A program made the position numbers and the translations under genes. 64,000 nt of DNA from Faecalicatena contorta (GTDB lineage: Bacteria > Bacillota > Clostridia > Lachnospirales > Lachnospiraceae), in contig NZ_JAFBIX010000003.1 in the NCBI RefSeq assembly GCF_021531895.1, forward strand, positions 1 to 64,000, in the 5' to 3' direction. The notes under the pieces were generated by a model, which ran no database searches, had not been told where the DNA came from, and worked only from the letters and a program-made list of their open reading frames with translations. Below, in pieces: positions 28,631-38,125 of this stretch. How positions within the stretch are numbered: position 1 is the stretch's first letter; every line of letters starts with the position of its first letter.

Positions 28631-30454
28631 ATGAATACAAAACGTGAAGATGTACGTAATATAGCCATTATCGCCCATGTCGACCATGGTAAAACAACAT
28701 TAGTAGATGAACTTTTAAAACAAAGCGGTGTATTCCGAGAAAACCAGGAAGTAGAAGAGCGCGTCATGGACTCTAACGATATCGAAAGAGAACGTGGAAT
28801 TACGATTCTTTCCAAGAACACTGCCGTATATTATAAAAATACAAAAATCAACATCATTGACACCCCTGGGCATGCCGACTTCGGCGGCGAAGTAGAACGT
28901 GTCTTAAAAATGGTAAATGGTGTCGTTCTGGTAGTTGATGCTTTTGAAGGTGCCATGCCGCAGACCAAATTCGTACTGCGCAAGGCTCTGGAATTAGATC
29001 TGCCAGTAATCGTTTGTATCAACAAGATTGACCGTCCAGAAGCAAGACCTGATGAAGTTATTGACGAGGTCTTAGAATTATTCATGGATCTTGATGCTTC
29101 TGATGAACAACTTGACTGTCCTTTCGTCTATGCATCTGCTAAAGCAGGCGTTGCTGTATTGGATCTGACCGATGAAGAGCGTGACATGAAGCCTCTCTTC
29201 GAGACCATTTTAAGTTACATTCCTGCACCGGAAGGAGATCCTGATGCAGACACACAAGTACTGATCAGCACCATTGATTATAACGAATATGTAGGTCGTA
29301 TCGGCGTCGGAAAAGTAGATAACGGTACGATCAGAGTTGGTATGGATGCCATTGTTGTAAATGAACATGATCCAGAACGTCAGGAAAAAGTCCGTATCAG
29401 CAAACTATATGAATTTGACGGTCTGAATAAAGTAGAGGTAAAGGAAGCTACGATTGGATCTATTGTTGCTATTTCTGGAATCTCCGACATTTCTATCGGA
29501 GATACGATCTGTTCTCCTGAAAATCCAAAAGCAATTCCTTTTCAGAAGATTTCAGAACCTACAATCGCAATGCAATTTATTGTAAATGACAGTCCATTTG
29601 CAGGTCTGGAAGGAAAATATGTGACTTCCCGCCACTTACGTGACCGTCTGTTCCGAGAATTAAACACAGATGTCAGCCTTCGAGTTGAAGAAATGGACAA
29701 CACCGACAGTTTTAAAGTATCTGGACGTGGCGAGCTGCATCTGTCTGTATTAATCGAAAATATGCGCCGTGAAGGATACGAATTTGCAGTCAGCAAGGCT
29801 GAGGTTCTGTATAAAAAAGATGAGAACGGTAAATTACTAGAACCTATGGAGGCAGCTTACATTGATGTCCCAGATGAATTCACCGGTACTGTTATCGATA
29901 AACTCAGTCAAAGAAAAGGTGAATTGCAGAATATGGGAGCCTCCAATGGCGGTTATACCCGTCTGGAATTCCGAATTCCAGCCCGTGGATTGATTGGTTA
30001 CCGCGGTGAATTTTTAACAGATACCAAAGGAAATGGTATTATGAATACGGCTTTTGATGGATATGCTCCATATAAAGGTGATATTCAGTATCGTAAACAA
30101 GGTTCTCTGATTGCTTATGAGACCGGAGAATCTGTCACTTATGGATTATTCAGTGCTCAGGAGCGTGGTGTCCTCTTTATCGGACCTGGAGAAAAAGTAT
30201 ATTCCGGTATGGTTATCGGAGAAAATGCAAAGACCGATGATATCGAAGTCAATGTATGTAAGACCAAACATCTTACCAACACTCGTTCTTCCAGTGCAGA
30301 CGAAGCACTTCGCCTGACACCACCAAAAATCCTTAGTCTGGAAGAAGCACTTGACTTTATTGATACCGATGAATTACTGGAAGTAACTCCAAAAACCCTT
30401 AGAATCCGCAAAAAGATCTTAGATCCTAAGATGAGAAAACGAGGAAATAAATAA
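28631..30454 (+). CDS. typA: Ribosome-associated GTPase TypA/BipA
   Basis: A 607-residue translational GTPase linked to ribosome assembly and stress adaptation. G1 is [17 protein letters not shown], switch I includes [16 protein letters not shown]3 is [16 protein letters not shown] and G4 [11 protein letters not shown]. The elongation-factor domains II, III and V follow, and the TypA-specific C-terminus ends [15 protein letters not shown]. Length is normal. AAAGGAAG precedes the ATG. The TAA stop shares its last base with the ATG of the PAP2 gene (TAATG). Confidence 0.97.
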   Translation: MNTKREDVRNIAIIAHVDHGKTTLVDELLKQSGVFRENQEVEERVMDSNDIERERGITILSKNTAVYYKNTKINIIDTPGHADFGGEVERVLKMVNGVVLVVDAFEGAMPQTKFVLRKALELDLPVIVCINKIDRPEARPDEVIDEVLELFMDLDASDEQLDCPFVYASAKAGVAVLDLTDEERDMKPLFETILSYIPAPEGDPDADTQVLISTIDYNEYVGRIGVGKVDNGTIRVGMDAIVVNEHDPERQEKVRISKLYEFDGLNKVEVKEATIGSIVAISGISDISIGDTICSPENPKAIPFQKISEPTIAMQFIVNDSPFAGLEGKYVTSRHLRDRLFRELNTDVSLRVEEMDNTDSFKVSGRGELHLSVLIENMRREGYEFAVSKAEVLYKKDENGKLLEPMEAAYIDVPDEFTGTVIDKLSQRKGELQNMGASNGGYTRLEFRIPARGLIGYRGEFLTDTKGNGIMNTAFDGYAPYKGDIQYRKQGSLIAYETGESVTYGLFSAQERGVLFIGPGEKVYSGMVIGENAKTDDIEVNVCKTKHLTNTRSSSADEALRLTPPKILSLEEALDFIDTDELLEVTPKTLRIRKKILDPKMRKRGNK

Positions 30455-31359
30455 TGACATTTTTATGGCTGTTGGAAGGAATTCGCACTCCTTTCTTAGA
30501 TAAATTGATGCAACTAATCACTTATTTTGGCCAGGAACTGATTATCATAGCGGTTATCTGCGTACTTTACTGGTGCGCGGATAAGCGCTTTGCTTATCTC
30601 CTGGGATTTACGTACTTTACTGCCGGCTTGTGTGTTCAATCCCTGAAAATCACTTTCCGTATCCCAAGGCCCTGGATTCTGGATCCAGATTTTACAGCTG
30701 TAAAGAGCGCCGTCCCAGGCGCGACCGGATATTCTTTTCCAAGCGGTCACACACAAGGAGCCACCTGTCTGTTTTTTCCACTGGCTTTAAAGGCTCAAAA
30801 TATTTGGTGCAAAATTCTCTGCATCCTTGCCTTTTTGTCTATCGGTTTTTCCAGAATGTATCTGGGATGCCACACTCCAAAAGATGTATTGGTATCTATG
30901 CTGATTTCTATTCTGGTATCTCTTGTTATCTGGAAATTTCAGACATTTTTACTGGATGATTCACGTTATCTGAAACAGATTGCCAGCATTCTGGCACTTT
31001 TGTCATTTACCGTGGCTGCCTATGCTCTTGTCCTGAAAAGCAATGGAACAATTGAGACAAAATACGCCACAGACTGCTGTAAAGCCGCCGGTGCAGGCCT
31101 TGGATTCGCCATTGGCTGGTACATTGAACGGACAAAAATGAATTTCGATACACATACCGGAAATATCGTCACACAGATTCTGAAGCTAATCATTGGACTG
31201 ATCATTGCACTTTTGATTAAAGAGGGCTTTTCCACGATCTTTGGAAGTTCCATCTTGGCAAAAATGGCAGAATATTTTATACTGGTTTTATGGGTACTTG
31301 TTATCTATCCATTTATATTCAGTAAAATATTAAGGAGAAATGTATGCAGCAATATATAG
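30454..31359 (+). CDS. PAP2-superfamily membrane phosphatase
   Basis: A 301-residue membrane phosphatase. The three PAP2 signature motifs are present: KITFRIPRPW (K-x6-R-P), YSFPSGHTQGA (PSGH) and SRMYLGCHTPKDV (SR-x5-H). About seven to eight hydrophobic segments surround them. Family members remove phosphate from undecaprenyl pyrophosphate, phosphatidate or phosphatidylglycerophosphate; the substrate here is not fixed. Its ATG overlaps the typA stop and it overlaps the next gene by 16 bases, so all three are likely made from one message. Confidence 0.88.
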   Translation: MTFLWLLEGIRTPFLDKLMQLITYFGQELIIIAVICVLYWCADKRFAYLLGFTYFTAGLCVQSLKITFRIPRPWILDPDFTAVKSAVPGATGYSFPSGHTQGATCLFFPLALKAQNIWCKILCILAFLSIGFSRMYLGCHTPKDVLVSMLISILVSLVIWKFQTFLLDDSRYLKQIASILALLSFTVAAYALVLKSNGTIETKYATDCCKAAGAGLGFAIGWYIERTKMNFDTHTGNIVTQILKLIIGLIIALLIKEGFSTIFGSSILAKMAEYFILVLWVLVIYPFIFSKILRRNVCSNI

Positions 31360-31955
31360 CTAATTTTTTGAAACGAATAACTGAAATCCTGGAATTCTTT
31401 ATTTCCATTATGCTGGCCATCGGAATCGTTCTTTTATGTATCCGTATGGCTGCTTCCTTAGGTAATATTCCTGATCTCAGTATCTGGCCGAACTATGACG
31501 ATCTTCTTGAAACCTGCTTCAACCTTATCATCGGTGTTGAGTTGATTCGAATGATGTACTATCATACTCCCAACACTGTATTTGAAGTATTGCTTTTCGC
31601 AATTGCCCGCCAGATTATCATTGATCACTCTTCCATCTGGGGAAGCCTGATTGGTGTATGTGCAATTGCAGTATTGTTTGCCACACGAAAGTTCCTTTTC
31701 TGTGAATTTGATATATCTGAGGCCACCATTTTTCGGGCAAGCACAAAAGTATCATCTATTAATAAGCTCTTAAATATCCACATCCCTTATAAGGAACATG
31801 AGACCTTGCTTGATGTGACCATGCAGAAGCTAGAGGAGACCGAGACAGGATGTCATGTCGGCGCATGTGTCTATTTTGCAAATGTCGGTCTTCGTATTGC
31901 CAAAGTACATGATGGAAAAATTTCAAGAATTGAAGTAATACGTGCTATACATTAG
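31344..31955 (+). CDS. PsiE-like membrane protein with soluble C-terminal domain
   Basis: A 203-residue protein. The first two-thirds holds about four hydrophobic segments (FFISIMLAIGIVLLCIRMAA; LIIGVELIRMMYYH; VLLFAIARQIIID; LIGVCAIAVLFATRK), an arrangement like phosphate-starvation protein PsiE. The last about 70 residues (LNIHIPYKEHETLLDVTMQK onward, ending ISRIEVIRAIH) are soluble and resemble the small domain found at the C-terminus of CorC/HlyC transporters, though the match is weak. AAGGAG lies before the ATG, inside the PAP2 gene. Function is unknown; the overlap with PAP2 suggests a shared membrane role. Confidence 0.6.
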   Translation: MQQYIANFLKRITEILEFFISIMLAIGIVLLCIRMAASLGNIPDLSIWPNYDDLLETCFNLIIGVELIRMMYYHTPNTVFEVLLFAIARQIIIDHSSIWGSLIGVCAIAVLFATRKFLFCEFDISEATIFRASTKVSSINKLLNIHIPYKEHETLLDVTMQKLEETETGCHVGACVYFANVGLRIAKVHDGKISRIEVIRAIH

Positions 31956-32056
31956 TCTTCAAACGTGTTATACTACATATATCAGATAGATTACTTGTCT
32001 TGTCGTAAATTGTCAGACTAATCTTCTGAAATTATGTCGAAAAGGAGTTGGACAGC

Positions 32057-32593
32057 ATGAAGTTTATCATTATTGGGAAAAACATCGATGTAACACCTGG
32101 TTTAAGAGAATCCGTTGAAAGCAAATTAGGTAAACTAGAGAGGTATTTTACTTCTGACACGGAGATTCACGTAACATTGAGCATCCAGAAAGAGCGTCAG
32201 AAAATCGAGGTAACCATCCCTGTAAAGGGTGACATTATCCGTTCTGAGCAGGAAAGCAATGATATGTATGTTTCTATTGATCTGGTAGAGGAGGTCATCG
32301 AACGCCAGCTTCGCAAATATAAAAACAAATTGATTGCAAGACATCAGGAAGGCGGCAATTTCAAACAGGAATTTATTGACGCAGAAGACACTGCAGAGGA
32401 TGAAAACGAGATTAAGATCGTCCGTACGAAAAAGTTTGGATTCAAACCAATGTATCCTGAAGATGCATGTGTACAGATGGAACTTCTCGGACATGACTTC
32501 TACGTATTCTGCAACGCAGAGACAGATGAAGTCAACGTAGTTTACAAAAGAAAAAATGGAACCTACGGCTTAATCGAACCAGAATTTTCATAA
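32057..32593 (+). CDS. hpf: Ribosome hibernation promoting factor, long form
   Basis: A 178-residue HPF. The N-terminal domain (about 1-100, starting KFIIIGKNIDVTPGLRESVE) binds the small subunit and blocks the mRNA channel; the C-terminal domain (IVRTKKFGFKPMYPEDACVQ to the end) dimerises and makes 100S ribosomes. The combination defines the long form of Firmicutes. The start is the ATG at 32057, 9 bases after AAGGAG; a TTG three codons upstream is too close to that site. A strong terminator follows. Confidence 0.95.
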   Translation: MKFIIIGKNIDVTPGLRESVESKLGKLERYFTSDTEIHVTLSIQKERQKIEVTIPVKGDIIRSEQESNDMYVSIDLVEEVIERQLRKYKNKLIARHQEGGNFKQEFIDAEDTAEDENEIKIVRTKKFGFKPMYPEDACVQMELLGHDFYVFCNAETDEVNVVYKRKNGTYGLIEPEFS

Positions 32594-32620
32594 AGCTACA
32601 AGCAATAAACAAAATACAGA

Positions 32621-32660
32621 AAAAGGTACCAGAGCATTTATGTTCTGGTACCTTTTTTTG
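32621..32660 (+). terminator. Terminator of hpf
   Basis: A 12-bp stem, AAAGGTACCAGA with TCTGGTACCTTT, around a 10-base loop and followed by a run of seven T. Confidence 0.9.
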
Positions 32661-32664
32661 TATT

Positions 32665-32806
32665 TTTTCATGGCGACAGCCATGACTGAGATGCAACGCA
32701 GTGGCATCTCGGTTTATTGCGTTCTCCTCACTTTGCTCTCTTTTCATGGCGACAGCCATGACTGAGATGCAACGCAGTGGCATCTCGGTTTATTGCGTTC
32801 TCCTCA
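32665..32806. repeat. Two direct copies of a 66-bp structured repeat, period 76 bp
   Basis: Positions 32665-32730 and 32741-32806 are identical over 66 bases, separated by 10 bases. Each copy holds two hairpins: CATGGC-GACA-GCCATG, and GAGATGC with GCATCTC around a 9-base loop. An AACGCA inside that loop can also pair with TGCGTT further on, giving an alternative fold. The last three bases of the second copy are the stop codon of yigZ. Both strands contain short ORFs but none has a ribosome site at a suitable distance, so I read it as a REP-like or small non-autonomous element rather than a gene. Confidence 0.85.
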
Positions 32807-33469
32807 TTTTTCCAGGATTTCCAAAACTTGCACATTCCCATCTATATTGGCAAAATAACAAAACTCTCCCTCTTGCATCATGGCCTGTCCATTAGTTCCT
32901 TCTGTAATCTCCGCCTTCACTGCTGCAAGCTCATCTTCTGGAATCAACGCTTCTAATTCCACTTTATCTGTATATACCGAACCCAGAATCTGAAGCCCTC
33001 TCTGTCCTAAAATGTACTGAATTTTCCCTAATCCAGTATAATCTGTTGAAATACAAAGTTTAACTCCCAAAATTTTGGTTATAATCACAGATGAGGCTAA
33101 GCCTTGTTTAGTTGCAGCTGAATATGCACGGACCAGCCCTCCGGTTCCCAGTAATGTCCCTCCAAAATACCTCGTTACTACCACGGCGACATTATGAATC
33201 TCCTCTCCAAGCAGAACCTCCAACATGGGTTTCCCCGCCGTACCGCTGGGCTCTCCGTCATCACTGCACCGCTGAAGTTCATTGCGTTCTCCGATCACAT
33301 AAGCAAAGCAATGATGTCTGGCATCCCAGTATTTTTTTCTGACTGATTCAATAAATGCCAATACTTCTTCTTCTGACCCGGCCGGAATTACCGTCGCAAT
33401 AAACCGTGATTTTTTCTCCACGATTTCTCCCTCTCCGCCTTGATATACCGCCTTATATTCTGATAACAT
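32804..33469 (-). CDS. yigZ: YigZ/IMPACT family protein
   Basis: A 221-residue protein of the UPF0029/IMPACT family. The N-terminal domain has EKKSRFIATVIPAG, ARHHCFAYVIGER, RCSDDGEPSGTAGKPMLEVL and VVVTRYFGGTLLGTGGLVRA; the C-terminal domain is a ferredoxin-like fold related to EF-G domain IV. A role in translation or protein stress has been suggested for relatives, but it is not settled. GGAAGACGAT precedes the ATG. Its stop codon is supplied by the end of the second 66-bp repeat, so the repeat may have trimmed or replaced the original 3' end. Confidence 0.9.
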   Translation of the reverse strand: MLSEYKAVYQGGEGEIVEKKSRFIATVIPAGSEEEVLAFIESVRKKYWDARHHCFAYVIGERNELQRCSDDGEPSGTAGKPMLEVLLGEEIHNVAVVVTRYFGGTLLGTGGLVRAYSAATKQGLASSVIITKILGVKLCISTDYTGLGKIQYILGQRGLQILGSVYTDKVELEALIPEDELAAVKAEITEGTNGQAMMQEGEFCYFANIDGNVQVLEILEK

Positions 33470-33622
33470 ATCGTCTTCCTTTCACACCTAATACATAATC
33501 CTTATCTATTACTATACCTAATTTCTTAAGATTTTCCTACTGAAATATGAACTTTTCATTTTTTTCTTTATTAACGATTGGTTATTTGGTATAATAACGG
33601 GGTATGAAGGAGGCCTAAATGC

Positions 33623-36142
33623 ATGAATTATGGTAAGAAAAAAGCTTCGCAAAAGCAAAAAAAGATAACGTCCAAATCTACCATGCAGGGGAAAAGAATA
33701 GGCGTACGGCTTTTTAAAGCATTTCTTCTCTGCCTGGTAGTCGTATCGGTCGTCGGGGTCATTGGAGTTGGCGTATTTGTCAAAAAGATCATTGATGATA
33801 CCCCCAAAGTCTCCCCCGAAGATGTAAAACCGAAAGGATTCACTACCTTCGTGTATGCGGATGATGGTACAACAGAGATCGAACGTTTCGTATCTTCCGG
33901 TTCAAACCGTGTATACAAATCTATTGATGAAATACCTGTCGATCTGCAGCATGCCTTTGTTGCAATCGAAGATGAACGTTTTTATGAGCACAATGGTATT
34001 GACCTTCAAGGTATTGCCCGTGCTGCAGTAATTGGAATTACTTCCGGTGATTTTTCCCAGGGTGCAAGTACCATTACACAGCAGCTGATAAAAAATAATG
34101 TATTTACTAATTTCATGGACGAGCAGACATTCTATGACAAGCTGCAGCGTAAGATCCAGGAACAGTATCTGGCATTACAGATCGAAAAGCAGATGGACAA
34201 GGACACCATTATGGAGAGTTACCTGAATACCATTAACCTTGGTCAGAACTGTCTGGGCGTACAGGCTGCTGCAAAGCGCTATTTTAATAAAGACGTCAAT
34301 GAATTGACCTTATCGGAATGTGCCGTAATTGCCGGTATCACTCAGAATCCTACTGGCTACAACCCAATTACAAACCCAGAGGATAATTCTAAGCGTAGAG
34401 ATAAAGTACTGAAGAACATGTTGGAGCAAGGATATATAGATCAGGCTGCTTATGACGAGGCTAAAGCAGATGATGTCTATTCCCGAATCCAGACGGTAAA
34501 TAGCGCTGCTCAGGACGAAAATCCATATAGCTATTTTGTAGACGCCCTGACAGAACAAGTGATTGACGATTTAAAAACACAGCTTGGATATACAGAAACA
34601 CAGGCTTACAACGCTGTATACAGCGGAGGTCTCAGCATCTACTCTACTCAGAACAGAGAAATCCAACAGATCTGTGATGAGGAAATGAATAATGATGCAA
34701 ACTATCCCGGACTAAAAGAATATGGACTGGATTATGCACTTACTGTTACCAGAGCTGATGGAAGTGTGGAAAACTACAGTTCCGGTCATATCAAACAATA
34801 TGTGAAGAATACGTACGGAAAAGAACAGGGACTTCTCTATTCCAGTGAAGAAGAAGCACGTGCTATGATTGAAGAATGGAAGTCAACCATTGCTCAGGAA
34901 GGCGATACTTACGATGAAGTCGTTAATATTTCTCCTCAGCCTCAGGCTTCTGTTACTATTATTGATCAGTCTACCGGACAGATTAAAGCTATGGTCGGAG
35001 GCCGCGGTGAGAAATCAACCAGCCTGGGCTTGAATCGTGCTTACAAAGGTTCCAAACGTCAGCCTGGTTCTTGTTTTAAGATACTTGCTGCTTATGCTCC
35101 TGCTTTAGATTCTTGCGGCAAGACGTTAGCTACCGTTATCAAAGATGAGCCTTATACTTTAAAAGGCGGCCAGGTGCTTAGAAATGCCAATGGGCGTTAC
35201 GGTGGAGACACAACGATCCGCAAGGCTATTACATGGTCTATCAACGTATGCGCAGTTAAGCTTAGTGATGAGATCACACAGGAACTTGGATTTGAATATT
35301 GTGAAAAATTCGGTATTTCTACTCTGGTAAAGAGCAAGGAAATCAATGGCGATATCTACAGCGACATTACACAGACACTTGCACTTGGCGGTCTTACAGA
35401 AGGTGTCTACAATTATGAAATGTGTGCCGCATATGCTACAATTGCCAATGGCGGTGTCTATCATACACCTACTTTATATACTAAGATTCTTGATCACGAT
35501 GGTAACGTACTGCTGGAAGGAACCGGCGAAACTCGTACAGTAATCAAAGACAGTACCGCCGCACTTTTGACCAGTGCTATGCAGGATGTAGTTAATTCCG
35601 GTACCGGTACTGCCTGCCAGTTACCAAACATGCCAGTTGCAGGAAAAACAGGTACTACAACCTCTAACAAGGACTTATGGTTCTGTGGATTTACCCCATA
35701 TTATACTTGCGCTGTATGGGGTGGTTATGACGATAATAAGGAATGTAGTTATGATACGAATTTCCGTTTCCGAATCTGGAAAAGCATTATGAGCAGAGTT
35801 CATGCAAATCTAGAGACTAAAGAATTCACAATGCCTGCTTCCGTTCAACAGAAAACCATATGTTCTATCTCCGGTCTATTAGCAGTATCTGGAAATTGTC
35901 CTGGTATCACGGAGTACTTTGCAACGGATACACTGCCAACGGAAAGCTGTCCAGGCCATGTGAAGGAAGAGCCAGAAGAAGAGACCGAAGAAGAGGACGA
36001 CAATACCGAAACCGATCCTGGAACGACTCCGACAACTCCGACTGATCCAGGCGGTGGCGGCACTGAACCCCCAACAACTCCGACCGATCCAGGTGGTGGC
36101 GGCGGAGACGCTGGTGGCGGTGGTGAAGCTCCTATCCAATAG
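33623..36142 (+). CDS. Class A penicillin-binding protein (PBP1A-like)
   Basis: An 839-residue bifunctional peptidoglycan synthase. One N-terminal membrane anchor (FKAFLLCLVVVSVVGVIGVG) follows a basic cytoplasmic stretch. The GT51 glycosyltransferase domain has AIEDERFYEHNGIDLQGIAR and QGASTITQQLIKN. The transpeptidase domain has the nucleophile motif SCFK within KRQPGSCFKIL, the SxN motif in WSINVCAVK, and KTGTTTSN. The last 60 or so residues are a Glu-, Pro-, Thr- and Gly-rich tail (TPTDPGGGG repeated), common in clostridial PBPs. GGAGG lies 9 bases before the ATG at 33623, and a TATAAT at 33590-33595 is a probable -10. Confidence 0.93.
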   Translation: MNYGKKKASQKQKKITSKSTMQGKRIGVRLFKAFLLCLVVVSVVGVIGVGVFVKKIIDDTPKVSPEDVKPKGFTTFVYADDGTTEIERFVSSGSNRVYKSIDEIPVDLQHAFVAIEDERFYEHNGIDLQGIARAAVIGITSGDFSQGASTITQQLIKNNVFTNFMDEQTFYDKLQRKIQEQYLALQIEKQMDKDTIMESYLNTINLGQNCLGVQAAAKRYFNKDVNELTLSECAVIAGITQNPTGYNPITNPEDNSKRRDKVLKNMLEQGYIDQAAYDEAKADDVYSRIQTVNSAAQDENPYSYFVDALTEQVIDDLKTQLGYTETQAYNAVYSGGLSIYSTQNREIQQICDEEMNNDANYPGLKEYGLDYALTVTRADGSVENYSSGHIKQYVKNTYGKEQGLLYSSEEEARAMIEEWKSTIAQEGDTYDEVVNISPQPQASVTIIDQSTGQIKAMVGGRGEKSTSLGLNRAYKGSKRQPGSCFKILAAYAPALDSCGKTLATVIKDEPYTLKGGQVLRNANGRYGGDTTIRKAITWSINVCAVKLSDEITQELGFEYCEKFGISTLVKSKEINGDIYSDITQTLALGGLTEGVYNYEMCAAYATIANGGVYHTPTLYTKILDHDGNVLLEGTGETRTVIKDSTAALLTSAMQDVVNSGTGTACQLPNMPVAGKTGTTTSNKDLWFCGFTPYYTCAVWGGYDDNKECSYDTNFRFRIWKSIMSRVHANLETKEFTMPASVQQKTICSISGLLAVSGNCPGITEYFATDTLPTESCPGHVKEEPEEETEEEDDNTETDPGTTPTTPTDPGGGGTEPPTTPTDPGGGGGDAGGGGEAPIQ

Positions 36143-36161
36143 GCAATAATTCTTAAATTAT

Positions 36162-36197
36162 AAAACAGCAGAATCAAAACCTTGATTCTGCTGTTTT
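36162..36197. terminator. Bidirectional terminator between the PBP gene and glk
   Basis: A perfect 16-bp stem, arms AAAACAGCAGAATCAA (36162-36177) and its complement (36182-36197), with a 4-base loop. It has A runs on one side and T runs on the other, so it serves both convergent genes. Confidence 0.9.
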
Positions 36198-36231
36198 AAT
36201 TCATATCATAATATAATTTTATCTACTGCCC

Positions 36232-37164
36232 TTACAAAATTAACTTTGCTGCCCCACAGATTCCTGCATCATTTCCGAGTGTCGCAAGAACGAACTCCGT
36301 ATTCTTATTAGCAAAGAATGCTTTTTCCTGGAAGTTTTTCTCTACATAGTCAAGAAGAATCTCACCAGCCTTAGAAACACCTCCACCGATAACGATTACA
36401 GATGGATCTACTACTGCTGCAAGATTAGCCATTGCATGTCCAAGGTATACGCCAAACTCTTCTACGATTTCTTCAGCAACCTTATCTCCATCCTTCAGAG
36501 CATTGAACACTGTCTTTGCGCTGATCTCTTTCTTATCTCTAAGAGAAGATGCTGCATCATCAGCTGCCAGACGTTTTTTCGCAAGTCTTGCAATTCCTGT
36601 AGCAGATGCATATTGTTCCAGACAACCTGTTTTTCCACATCCACAATGTTCAGTCTCCTCATAATTCACACAAAGATGACCAATCTCTCCGCCTGCACCA
36701 TGAGCACCTACCAGCGGATGACCATTGACGATGACTCCGCCGCCGACACCGGTTCCCAGTGTAACCATGATCATATTCTTCTGACCTTTTCCAGCTCCCA
36801 GCCACATCTCACCAAGAGCAGCTACGTTCGCATCGTTTCCTGCTGCAACCTTAAGACCGGTCAACTCTTCCATCTCACGGTTCACTTCTTTATAGCCCCA
36901 TCCGAGATTCGCTGTATTCTGCACAACACCATTATCATCCACTGGTGCCGGTACTCCTATTCCGATACCACTCATCTGTGAAGCCTCAATTCCTTTTTCT
37001 TCCATCTTTTTCTTGAGAGATTCTGCTATGTCCGGAAGAATTGCTTCTCCTTTATTCTCTGTACGAGTCTTAATCTCCCATTTATCCACGAGTTCTCCAT
37101 CTGTTTTAAAAAGTCCAATTTTTACAGTTGTACCCCCTATATCAACTCCAAAACAATATTTCAT
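36232..37164 (-). CDS. glk: ROK-family glucokinase
   Basis: A 310-residue sugar kinase of the ROK family, phosphorylating glucose with ATP. The phosphate-binding motif is GVDIGGTTVKIGLF; the substrate and zinc region is GEIGHLCVNYEETEHCGCGK followed by TGCLEQYASA, where the CGCGxxGCLE zinc motif is complete. GAGGDIGHGGVSKAG-type sequence appears as VIVIGGGVSKAGEILL. It follows hprK by 13 bases; the pairing with HPr kinase points to central sugar metabolism. Confidence 0.93.
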   Translation of the reverse strand: MKYCFGVDIGGTTVKIGLFKTDGELVDKWEIKTRTENKGEAILPDIAESLKKKMEEKGIEASQMSGIGIGVPAPVDDNGVVQNTANLGWGYKEVNREMEELTGLKVAAGNDANVAALGEMWLGAGKGQKNMIMVTLGTGVGGGVIVNGHPLVGAHGAGGEIGHLCVNYEETEHCGCGKTGCLEQYASATGIARLAKKRLAADDAASSLRDKKEISAKTVFNALKDGDKVAEEIVEEFGVYLGHAMANLAAVVDPSVIVIGGGVSKAGEILLDYVEKNFQEKAFFANKNTEFVLATLGNDAGICGAAKLIL

Positions 37165-37177
37165 CTCCCATATCCTC

Positions 37178-38104
37178 CTATTTTTTTATTAAATTCTCTT
37201 GTACACGTTTATATAATTCCTGAGCCGCATTATAACCCATCTTCTTCTGTCTGTGATTGATTGCGGCCGTCTCAACAATGATAGCAAGATTACGTCCCGG
37301 ACGAATTGGAATCTGATGACATAAAACCTTATTGCCAAGGAATTCTGTGTACTCTTCCTCAAGGCCAAGACGATCATATTGTTTCTCTTTATTCCAATCC
37401 TCCAGTGTAATAACAAGATCGATATTCTTAGTCTCTCTTACACTCTGTACACCAAATAAAGTCTTAACATCTACAATACCGATACCACGCAATTCAATAA
37501 AATGTCTTGTAATATCCGGTGCTGACCCGACCAAAGTCACATCGCTGACTTTGCGAAGCTCTACCACATCATCACTGACCAGACGATGCCCACGCTTAAT
37601 CAACTCAAGCGCTGCTTCACTCTTGCCAATGCCACTTTCTCCCATAATCAGGACACCAACGCCATATACATCTACCAACACTCCGTGAATGGAAATACAT
37701 GGAGCCAATTCCACATTCAGCCAACGAATAATCTCTGCAGTAAACTCAGAAGTCTTCTTTTCTGTTACGAATACCGGAACCTGTGATTGATTCGCCATCT
37801 CTAAAAACATGGGTTCAGGCTGCAGATTTCTCGAAAAGATGACGCATGGAAGCTGATAAGACAAAAACTGTTCATAAATCTCTTTGCGTTTTTCCTCTTC
37901 CATCTTCTCCAAAAAAGTATACTCTACATATCCAATCAATTGAACACGGTCTGAGTCAAAATGTTCAAAATATCCTGTAAGTTGCAGAGCCGGTCGATTA
38001 ATATCCGGAACCTCGATCGCAATATGTTCAACATCAACGTCTGGCGTAAGATTCTTAAGGTCCATCTTCTCTACGACCTTTTTTAATTCTACTTTACTAG
38101 CCAT
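37178..38104 (-). CDS. hprK: HPr(Ser) kinase/phosphorylase
   Basis: A 308-residue regulator of carbon catabolite repression that phosphorylates Ser46 of HPr and removes the phosphate. The Walker A is GVLIMGESGIGKSEAALELI, followed by RGHRLVSDDVVELRK and the family motif IELRGIGIVDVKTLFGV. The N-terminal domain (about 1-125) is the usual HprK fold. GGAGG lies 8 bases before the ATG at 38104. It starts 21 bases after the uvrC stop. Confidence 0.96.
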   Translation of the reverse strand: MASKVELKKVVEKMDLKNLTPDVDVEHIAIEVPDINRPALQLTGYFEHFDSDRVQLIGYVEYTFLEKMEEEKRKEIYEQFLSYQLPCVIFSRNLQPEPMFLEMANQSQVPVFVTEKKTSEFTAEIIRWLNVELAPCISIHGVLVDVYGVGVLIMGESGIGKSEAALELIKRGHRLVSDDVVELRKVSDVTLVGSAPDITRHFIELRGIGIVDVKTLFGVQSVRETKNIDLVITLEDWNKEKQYDRLGLEEEYTEFLGNKVLCHQIPIRPGRNLAIIVETAAINHRQKKMGYNAAQELYKRVQENLIKK

Positions 38105-38125
38105 ATTATTCTCCTCCACGCATTA

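Noticed and set aside
32532-32783. Minus-strand ORF across hpf end and the repeats
   Set aside because: It runs through the hpf terminator and the repeats in antisense and has no family resemblance.
32701-32895. Short hydrophobic ORF on plus inside the 66-bp repeats, repeated peptide MATAMTEMQRSGISVYCV
   Set aside because: It looked like tandem type I toxins, but neither ATG has a ribosome site, and the frame is set by palindromic repeat sequence.
36121-36142. Gly-rich end of the PBP as a frameshift or assembly artefact
   Set aside because: Repeated TPTDPGGGG tails are normal at the C-terminus of clostridial class A PBPs and the terminator follows at once.
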